Shown piece by piece: positions 57,001-64,000 of a stretch of 64,000 nucleotides of DNA (position 1 is its first letter; each line of letters starts with the position of its first letter). The translations under genes were made by a program, and so were the position numbers. The notes under the pieces were generated by a model. The model did no database searches, was not told the origin of the DNA, and saw only the letters and a list, made by a program, of their open reading frames with translations. This stretch comes from Cyrtodaria siliqua (lineage: Eukaryota > Mollusca > Bivalvia > Adapedonta > Hiatellidae). The stretch spans positions 124,001-188,000 of the forward strand of contig JAWPHD010003240.1 of NCBI GenBank assembly GCA_037043455.1, written 5' to 3'.

Positions 57001-60000
57001 TATGGGATTCAGGATTTCGTGATGGTAAAGACGTTGCGTTTGAAAAATTTCACCTCTCATTGCTGCAGGTTTGAATCCCACTGAGAGCTCGACTAGTAAG
57101 TGAGAGAGTGTTGATTCTTATTGATGGTGGTATACAGTACTGGTTCTACCCAGGAAAAGGGTCTACCTCCATCATTAACAAATCGCTGGTCATATACCAG
57201 TATAAATCCTAAAATGTGCTGAAAATTATGTAAAACAACATTAATGAACCAATCCCTTATTTGTCATAAATTTTCATCACCATTCCCCATTCCAACCCGA
57301 TAGGACCTTATCTGATAAAGGGTTGTAAAATTTTATATTTTGGTAAAAAGGCGCGATGACGTCATCTTACCAAGATGGCTGCCTCCATTTATGTTCTTTC
57401 CAAGTTTTCAATAGGTCATATCTCCTTTATTTTTTATGGCATTTTGATAATTCTTTCAGCTTTTTTCAAGTTTTCCAGAGCCCTTTTAAATAAATATACT
57501 TTGAAAATAGTGCATCAACCCCTTTAATTCGGGTTTTAGCACACCAAATGCCTTACAATCTTCAAACTGTTCAGATATTTTGGAATAGTAGAGCAGTGGT
57601 TTCATTACCAGCTCTTGTTTATCTGATATTACTTGATGTCAATGGTGGCAACCAACTTGAAAAGACAAGTTTCCCCAACTTGTAATAGTTTCTCTTCAAA
57701 CTTTCAATGAAAATCCATCAGTAACAATTTATTCAAAATACTCCCTAAGTTAAACTTCTTTGTCACCTTAAATATGTGACAAACCAAGCTGTATGAGACA
57801 CAATGCAGTTTTATTCATCGACACACACTTGCGATTGTTTCTATGTAAACTTTCATTGAAAATCGATCAATAATGTATCCCCTACATCGGAGCAAGAATA
57901 ATTCATGCTTGGGCAGTTTTTAATCTTCTATATCAAATTGGGTTCACTTTCGGGATTAAATTTCAATTGTACAATTGTATGATTGTTTTATTTACACACC
58001 CATATAATTCGTGAACGTAAAGTCATCCCACAAACCTGGTATCGACTGAATTAATGGTCTTGCCTTGGTTTTGTTTGAATATTTTGTCACAATTAAATGT
58101 GAAATTATGTTTGTATTACTTGCTGTAGCTTAGCATTGTATAATTGTGAAATAATTCCCAATACATATTTGTTAAATTGATCAATGATCGCTAATTGGAT
58201 AGTAAGGTCAAATAAAAAATTATGTGTGGTTTTTAAAACTATATATATAACTATATATAGAAGATCGCTTGTATCTAGTACTGTGCTTGAGGGTGTTTAG
58301 AATCATCTCTAGTAAAGAATCAGTTTCTGTTTAAATTGATGAATCAGGTTACAAATGTGTAACATGATGATAAATAATGATAATGATTTTATTATCAGGT
58401 TACATAAGCATATGTATGCAGCAGTGAAATGATTTGGTCCATTTTTCAGTGCAAATGCATCACAAAGTGTAACACCTCATAAAAAAGTATTCTATAATGA
58501 CCGACTGAAGTGTGTTTTTGTAGCGAAAAAATCATACTGTCACAATAAACTGTGACATGAATTTTTTTCCTGTTATAACAAATTTTAGAGACAAACGTCA
58601 AAATGTAATCATCAAATAAGGTAACTTGTTAAAGTTGGACACTTCTAGGGATACAATGAAATATTGTTGCAAAATAACCTAATTTCCTTATTAAAGCAAA
58701 ATCAGTTATAGGAAAATAATTTCAGAAATGATTTCTACTGAAAGAGTTCATCTAAACCAGAAACTACATAGACATTTCTTTTCATTTTAAATTTAGACAT
58801 TTACCCTAGTCTCTATACACCCTAAACCCCTGTATTATTTTTTTTACTGGTTACCCCCACAACCTTTTTTTCCTCAATTACAGTGTTGCAAATAAAAATA
58901 GGTTGGTTTGAAACCCGTATCTACACATTATTATATTGTATTTGGCCTAATAGAGTAAAATTTCTTTTGAAATCTTTACTGGTATTCATTGTTACTATTG
59001 TGAAGGAATTAGAACACAAAATGCAAATGTTATGTTTGGCACAATACGATTTTTTTACATTTTTTTATTATATCAAAAGCAAGCACTTAAAGGCAGTAAA
59101 TCAGGCTTTAGTGGCCAAATTCGTTTTAAAAAATAAAAAGATATGAAAGGATTTTAAATTGTGAAATGGTTCAAAGATATAGAAAGAATATTAACTGTTA
59201 CACGCTGTCACGTGGAGCACCTTGTCGATATCTACACCTTACACAGTCATGCTTTGCAATACATTGCATTTTTTTTACCAACAAATTTTAATAGCTATCC
59301 CTAGTGCATGGCATAACCATAGTTAGGAAAATACCATCTTCTAGTCTTTTATTTTATATATTCAGTGTAATTTTCTTTAGCTCATTTACTTTATTTCTAT
59401 CAGTTTGATACAGAAATAATGTATTATAATTTGAACTTTTAAAAGAAAAAAACACTTATCCTGCCCTTTAAGGGAGTTATTTATAACTCTCATTTTTTTA
59501 AAATAACTCAGTTTGCTGTCAGTGTGACCTTACCCATCATTAAAGCAGTGAGTAGCTTTTGTGTGTGTGTTTTATATGAAACTCCACTGAGATCTAATCA
59601 GACTCCAAAAGTATGATAAAAACCGTAGGGGTTAGGTAGGGTATATAACTTCAGCAAACAAACATTTGCTTAAGGATGGCCCAGTGTAATTATTACTCAG
59701 AGCTGTTTGATTTCATGTATAACGGTATGATGACTATCATATGCATTAATGGAATTTGACAAAATGCAGGTTTCAATAAAAAAAAAATGGTTTTAACATA
59801 ACTGTTTAATAAATGTGTAAACTGAATCATTAAACATGTGTTTACAATCATATATAGCCTAAAATATGCTGAAAATGATGTAAAACACCATTCAACCAAC
59901 CAACCATCATTAAAGTATTCTCACCTAGCGAGTATAAGAAGTTTTTGTTGTTGATTTTTTTGTGTTATGCAGCCGCCTCATCAGCTCAGTGATTAAGGCC

Positions 60001-60591
60001 TTGCGCTTTAGAGCTGCAGACCTGTACACCACTTGGATTTTCTCCCTTGCAGTGTCACGTCTGATGGGAAAAGTTATCCTAATTCATTCTCCTATCCCTG
60101 TCCCAATATGAACCAACATGTGCGAACAGCACGTAAAATCTTTCCACAAACTATGTCAAGCAATATGACCTTGACCTTTTATGCGTACATGTGCACTCAG
60201 TAATGCACTCAGCCCTTGCCTTTTTTTTTATTGAAAAATATATATTTTTTATTAATAAGACCAATTAAAATCATATATGTGGTTCCGGTGTTCTGACCGG
60301 CCCTCGTTTTTAAAATGGGAGGAGAGGATGTGTGAGGTGGAGTGGTGGTGGTTAGGATGGGTGGGTGGGGACGGGCCTAATCTCAGGCCTTTTTATAATG
60401 ATAAAGTTACTCAATTCTTAGTACTTCAACCATTTAAGTATTTTTAAACATTGTACTTTTTTATATTTCAGGCATTTCAAGCCTATGATGCTGAGCAGCT
60501 TCTGAGTGTTACAAAAGGGGAGTTTAGACGTGTCCTCGAGTCATTCTGTACTCCTCTAACAACAGACCAATTTGAGGCAGTTATCGCCAAG
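53966..60591 (+). CDS. EFCAB6: EFCAB6 (DJBP)-like EF-hand protein, first three coding exons, 3'-incomplete
   Basis: Gene-level entry. The spliced frame from ATG 53966 gives 118 residues. After a Ser/Arg-rich N-terminus (RNGRSSSV) it reads NASLSSIEIEALLREKVRAK, ADSISQAFQAYDAEQLLSVT and KGEFRRVLESFCTPLTTDQF then EAVIAK. This parallels the N-terminus of vertebrate EFCAB6 (SSSTTAV..NPTLSSLDVKRILFQK..ELQKAFQLLDTGQNLTVSKSELRRI..FLMPLTREQF). EFCAB6 is a long protein with many EF-hands, expressed in testis and linked to sperm/axonemes and to DJ-1 and androgen receptor binding (family knowledge). In the first EF-hand-like motif the loop lacks the usual acidic ligands (YDAEQLLSVTKGE), so it probably does not bind calcium. 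Same strand as WDR3, about 8.6 kb apart. The rest of the gene is outside the window. Confidence 0.82.
54090..54964. other. EFCAB6 intron 1
   Basis: Contains a small repeat at 54728-54845 with 'CACTAGCCCGAATTCTTATA' and 'CACTAGCCCGAATGACAGTT', ending GGGCTTCAAGCTAGTGGG. These hAT-like subterminal motifs suggest a transposon fragment. No other feature. Confidence 0.5.
54965..55074 (+). CDS. EFCAB6: EFCAB6 coding exon 2
   Basis: Acceptor ttgcag to 54964; donor GTAACT from 55075. 110 nt, completing Gly and ending at phase 0. Encodes SVADSGILSPNASLSSIEIE, ALLREKVRAKADSISQ: the first helix before the EF-hand. Confidence 0.85.
55398..56092 (-). repeat. Family D3, minus copy, interrupted
   Basis: AAAGTCCCTATCCTGCCATC (55400), 'GGGGGATCAAACCCCAAAAC', 'GGTATTTTAAGAACTTATGA', 'TTTTAATCAGCACATATACA', then about 365 bp of unrelated sequence (55637-56005), then ATGACATAAACACCTGGATA, 'ACGGTTATTTGGCGGGTAAG'. 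The insert begins GCACCTCACACAAAATCC and ends TGACCCAATAACTAATAATA. Confidence 0.7.
56290..56770. repeat. Diverged tandem repeat, three units of about 150 bp
   Basis: Units share 'CTGCCAACCTRTGGTCAA', 'AAGGTCAAACGTCA/AAAGGTCAATGT', 'GGCTATAACTC', 'AATGAATGATTTGATCAAA' and 'TTCTGCAGAAAGG'. Non-coding. Confidence 0.7.
57018..57255 (+). mobile_element. SINE, family S2
   Basis: GTAAAGACGTTGCGTTTGAA, 'CACCTCTCATTGCTGCAGGT' then TTGAATCCCAC (B-box-like), 'AGAGTGTTGATTCTTATTGA', 'ACAGTACTGGTTCTACCCAG', tail 'AAAATGTGCTGAAAATTATG' and 'AAAACAACATTAATGAACCA'. Nearly full body. Confidence 0.82.
57338..57527. mobile_element. Solo right arm of the TTAA foldback family
   Basis: From GGCGCGATGACGTCATCTTA through CCAAGATGGCTGCCTCCATT to GAAAATAGTGCATCAACCCC then T and TTAA (57524-57527). 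Closely matches the right arm at 44850-45014; no left arm is seen, so this is a truncated copy. Confidence 0.8.
57528..59844. other. EFCAB6 intron 2, middle part
   Basis: AT-rich sequence with no confident repeat or gene. A frame of 87 codons at 58883-59146 (LQIKIGWFETRIYTLLYCIW...) has no start context, splice pattern or family match. Confidence 0.5.
59845..59905 (+). mobile_element. SINE S2 3' tail fragment
   Basis: ATATATAGCCTAAAATATGC then TGAAAATGATGTAAAACACC and ATTCAACCAACCAACC: only the 3' tail of family S2 is present. Confidence 0.7.
59970..60210 (+). mobile_element. tRNA-derived SINE, another family
   Basis: Head GCAGCCGCCTCATCAGCTCA then GTGATTAAGGCCTTGCGCTT resembles a tRNA D-arm (AGCTCAGTGATTAAGGC); the B box is degraded. 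The tail contains 'CCTAATTCATTCTCCTATCC' and 'TGTGCGAACAGCAC'. Confidence 0.55.
60472..60591 (+). CDS. EFCAB6: EFCAB6 coding exon 3: EF-hand
   Basis: Acceptor atttcag to 60471; donor GTACTC from 60592. 40 codons, phase 0. Encodes AFQAYDAEQLLSVTKGEFRR then VLESFCTPLTTDQFEAVIAK, the first EF-hand-like helix-loop-helix. The next expected exon (PL.G.V.Y..FL.RF) is not found before the window ends. Confidence 0.88.
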
Positions 60592-61920
60592 GTACTCTTC
60601 CTGCCTACGCGATATTCAATAAACTAAACACAAGTTCGCTTTTTGCCGTGTTCGAATAATTAACTTTACTTTCATAACAATACGCAAGTAAATCTTCGTT
60701 GTAATTATTAATGCAGCAAATCTAAACTAAAATGCAGCTGCTATGGCAATGTGCGTTATAATAATTAATGCATCTAAACATCTAAACTAAAACACAAAAA
60801 CACAGTTGCTATGGCCAGTTGATTAAAACTGCATTCCTGAATTTAGTTGCAGTGATTTGTATGCGTGACTAAAATATAAACTCATTGTGATATGGCAGTG
60901 TTTCTTTGCATTTATAAAATGACTTAACTTTTTTTTTTTTAATTTTATTGACATTTCATTGCTTAATTTGCTATACACAATTCATATTCATTTGCATTCC
61001 TAATGTTTGAATAACAAAAGGCTAGCTATTTTACACAATGCATCCCATTTTAGTATATCAAAGCTTCGATTTGTTTTATGTTACGAAATTAGACCAAGAA
61101 AGATCTCTTTTCATCGAATCAGTTAAAAATTTCATGCCGACTCCATTCAGTTTTGCTTTCAATGACACATAAAAAAGTTGTATTGAAAAGGAAAAGCGTA
61201 AAATTAATGATCATTGTGACTGTAATGGTTACAGCCATACCAAGGTAGAGTCTTTATACTTTAACAAGAGATACAGCTGTGTTAATCCAGCTCTTTCGTG
61301 TTGCCTAAACAGTACAACTTCAAATTATGTCCCAGTGTTCTTCAGTAAATGATCTGAATGGCAAAATATACAAACACTACATGTTAAATGGAGTTTAAGT
61401 TCTTATTGCCTAATTTTCCACCGATTTAAAAAAATCTCATGTCAAAACAATCCATATGTCTGTAAAAGGGTCTTCTGTATGAAACAGACATACATATATA
61501 GAGATATTTGTGTAATGTGACTACAGAGCACTAGATTAATTCAGTAATAATAAGTAGATGTGTTTCTGCTAATGGCATCGGTGGGGGTGGGGGTGGGATG
61601 GAAAGGTCGACTTTTATTTTATTGTAGTGATAGACTTAATTGCATGTTTACAACATGAGTCATGATTTTTTAAGTAAAAACAATAAAAAATATTTGGATC
61701 ATAGGAAAAAACTAAGGTGTCTGATAATTAGGTCCGTCTGGTAAGCAGAATTGCACAAACATGTTTTGTTTTCGACTTAATGCATCCAAACAAATATTCA
61801 GCATTATATTTGGCATGGAAGAACTTGTAAATGTATAATTGTAATATTTGTAACACGCCATCTACATAATTATAAACAGTGCTTAAAAATCTGTGTTATC
61901 TGGTCTTTCTTCAAATGTAC
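60592..61920. other. EFCAB6 intron 3, left part
   Basis: AT-rich. Two related stretches with 'TTATAATAATTAATGCATCT / TTGTAATTATTAATGCAGCA' and 'AAACTAAAATGCAGCTGCTA / AAACTAAAACACAAAAACAC' (60690-60800) form a short local duplication. Nothing else recognised. Confidence 0.5.
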
Positions 61921-61927
61921 TGAGTGA

Positions 61928-62190
61928 CTCCTGCTGCTTGTTACCACGGTTACCCAATCCATCCCTGTCTCTTCTCATACTGCTGCTTGTTTCCATGGCA
62001 ACCAAACTATCCCTGACTCTTCACATCTACTGAGTGAATACTACTGTTTGTTCCCATGGCAACCAAATCTATCCATGTCTTTTCCATTTCTTCTGCTTGT
62101 TCCCATGGCAACCAAACTATCCCCGACTCTTCACATATACTGAGTGAATACTTCTGCTTGTTTCAACGGCTAGCAAATCTCTCCGTGACT
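61928..62190. repeat. Imperfect tandem repeat, five copies, X-box-like half sites
   Basis: Units of about 50-70 bp with CTGCTTGTTCCCATGGCAAC then CAAACTATCCCTGACTCTTC and ACATCTACTGAGTGAATACT. Sites: GTTACCACGGTTAC (about 61940), GTTTCCATGGCAAC (about 61990), GTTCCCATGGCAAC (about 62050 and 62100), GTTTCAACGGCTAG (about 62160). The GGCAAC half fits the RFX X-box; the left half is imperfect. Confidence 0.8.
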
Positions 62191-63585
62191 CCGATACATC
62201 AGTTTGAACAAGTCCTCGACACCGATTGTCACCATTTTGCTTTGCCTATTTTGTACTGATGTTAACTTAAGATCTTTAAGTTGTACACATTTTGTTACAT
62301 TTAAAAACACTCATATTTTTAGAACTTTTTTTAATTTGTAGTTTGTCATCAACATCCACATCATGTAGGTCATGAATGCTTTTGCAGCATTTAGATACTA
62401 AATTAGTATCACTGTCAGGAAAAGGTGATCTTTTTTTTTTCTCTATTTCTTTTATTTAATTCTTAGTTTCCAATATTAATATAACCTGTTCCTTTCTTTA
62501 AACTCTGTTTGTATTTTTTGTTATAACTATAAAACAAATCGTAACACATCATAACATCTCTTATTGTTATTACATACCTTAATTGTACAAGAGAGAAAAA
62601 TAGATAATATTTCGTTTCCGTATAATATTTGTAATATTTCTGAGCAAAGATTTTAGCTAAGTAACTGAAGGGTCCTTAAGACTTGAGCCAAAGGTAAGAC
62701 AGAACACCATTCATAGACGCTTTATATGTTTCAAATGGCATGACTATGCAGAGCTCAAATGCAGTTTTAACTTCTACACATAAAGTAAATGTTTTTTAAG
62801 ATTTAAACATGTATGTTTTTAGAAGTATTTAAAGCATACTTTTAAAAAAAAAAAGTTTCAGTGTCAGATGTTGTTTTTTTTTGCTCTTTTTATAGCCAGT
62901 GGTCATATTTCCAATGCTTAAACATATCCTTTCTTCTCAATTTTGAGAAAATTTAATAATAAAAATGATAATATTTGTTTGGGTTAAAGTGTGTCAATTA
63001 TTGAGTATAAAATGCTTTTAAATGCCTGTGTTGATCTTGGTTTACAGTAAACAGTTTTAAAAATACAAAAAATAATATTTTTCTCTTTTTTCCAGAATTT
63101 TATGAAAAATCTTGGTAAAATTCCCAATTGTGACGTTATGGGTTATGTTCCCAAAATACAGAAAAAAGACACTGTGTTAAAAGAAGTAATATGGCTAAAT
63201 TTGTATTTTACATTTTGATTGTAAAAAACAAGGCATTAGATTAAATGGCTCTTTAAACATCTTATTTATAGATTTGGATTTTGTTTAACTATTGGTAAAT
63301 TATAATTCTATTACAAATGACCTATTTGAGCTCTGCATGTTACCCTATACTATCCAAGAACAGTTGCTGCATTTATAAACAGAATAGTCTGCATGACCAA
63401 AATGAATATTTTAGTTAGATGCTTTTAAAGGTGTATCAGTTTTGATAATAAAATACATGTTTGTTTAAATACAAATAAGAGTGAATGTATCCGACTGTCA
63501 TGAATCCATGAATGATTTTGCTTTGATTGTGTTCAGCAGGTAGAAATGAAGTTAGCATATATCAAATTATTTCTAATGTGGCATG
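62191..63585. other. EFCAB6 intron 3, right part
   Basis: AT-rich, no exon seen. 63094-63180 is an inverted copy of the repeat at 28308-28430 ('TTCCCAATTGTGACGTTATG'). Confidence 0.55.
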
Positions 63586-63589
63586 GCGT

Positions 63590-63790
63590 GGAGTGCGTGG
63601 TCCAGTGGTAGAGCGCCGAACTCCAGATCGAGAGGTCGTGGGTTCGATCCTCGCCGCGGCCATGTTATTTATCCTGGAGAAAGATAATTAACCCTCATTG
63701 TTTAGTACTGGTTCTACCCAGGAAGCCATCGAGAGTGATTAATCAGTGATTGCAATAACTTGTTTCGCAATCGATGTAAAATAAATATGT
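63590..63790 (+). mobile_element. SINE with tRNA-like head and S2-type core
   Basis: Head GTGGTCCAGTGGTAGAGCGC (A box) and AGGTCGTGGGTTCGATCCTC (B box) then GCCGCGGCCA; the loop CTCCAGA would put CCA (Trp) at the anticodon. The D and anticodon stems do not pair well and the 5' acceptor is not complementary to CGCGGCC, so this is not a functional tRNA. The body carries TAGTACTGGTTCTACCCAGG, the core of family S2. Confidence 0.75.
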
Positions 63791-64000
63791 TTAAACTTAA
63801 TTATTTCTACACGTTTGAGCAGGAACTAATGCATGTTTCTGTCGCATGATTCATCATAATTTACTCATTAGAATTTATTTGTTTGCATGCTCATGATGCT
63901 TTGAATTATATTTTGTATGAATATTTTATGAATCAATTACACACGGCATAGTTTTCTGTGTATTGGTTTTATAATTATAATGGGTAATATCAATTCAGGA

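Noticed and set aside
58883..59146. 87-codon frame in EFCAB6 intron 2
   Set aside because: AT-rich, hydrophobic, no splice pattern, no homology that I recognise.
63590..63662. Functional tRNA-Trp(CCA)
   Set aside because: A and B boxes are present, but the acceptor and D stems do not pair, and the tail matches the S2 SINE core.
63996..64000. Start of the next EFCAB6 exon after 'attcag' at the window end
   Set aside because: Only two bases follow the possible acceptor, so it cannot be tested.

Overview
This is eukaryotic, animal, intron-rich and repeat-rich AT-biased DNA. The coding exons read as metazoan proteins. The dispersed repeats (tRNA-derived SINEs, foldback elements, modules rich in GTCCGTCC, and 'ggccataac' tandem units) are of a kind I associate with molluscs. 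A bivalve is my best inference, but I cannot name a species. There is no bacterial gene organisation, operon, CRISPR array or plasmid feature.

Window 1-45,400 carries the gene for WDR3 (the metazoan Utp12/Dip2), a nucleolar WD40 protein of the U3 snoRNP/small-subunit processome that makes 18S rRNA. The first exon or exons lie upstream of the window. I place 23 consecutive coding exons (42-45317, + strand). All have GT-AG junctions and matching phases, and together they give 877 codons plus a stop. Compared with the vertebrate protein (about 940 aa), only roughly the first 60 residues are missing. The protein shows two WD40 propellers, an acidic linker, a basic coiled segment, a C-terminal Utp12 domain and a lysine/arginine-rich tail. 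A polyadenylation signal follows at 45358.

The WDR3 introns are filled with repeats. Five introns carry large minisatellites (units of 23, 50, 35, 22 and 42 bp), and every one starts at or just after a 5' splice site. In two of them the unit contains the end of the exon plus the GT donor itself, so the real donor is followed by about 20 and about 129 near-copies. Other introns hold foldback elements, hAT-like elements with 6-bp target duplications, TTAA-flanked elements, SINEs and a three-layer nested insertion. The long open frames over the minisatellites are products of repeat periodicity and are not annotated as genes.

The intergenic part (45,400-53,950) holds SINEs, a foldback family, a nearly perfect 25-bp minisatellite with a 7-unit higher-order pattern, and diverged tandem repeats. 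A second + strand gene begins with a coding exon at 53,960. Three exons (53,966-60,591) match the N-terminus of EFCAB6 (DJBP), an EF-hand protein linked to sperm and cilia. The rest of that gene lies beyond the window. Its introns carry more SINEs, a half copy of the TTAA element and a small tandem repeat rich in X-box-like half sites. A tRNA-like SINE head lies near the right edge.
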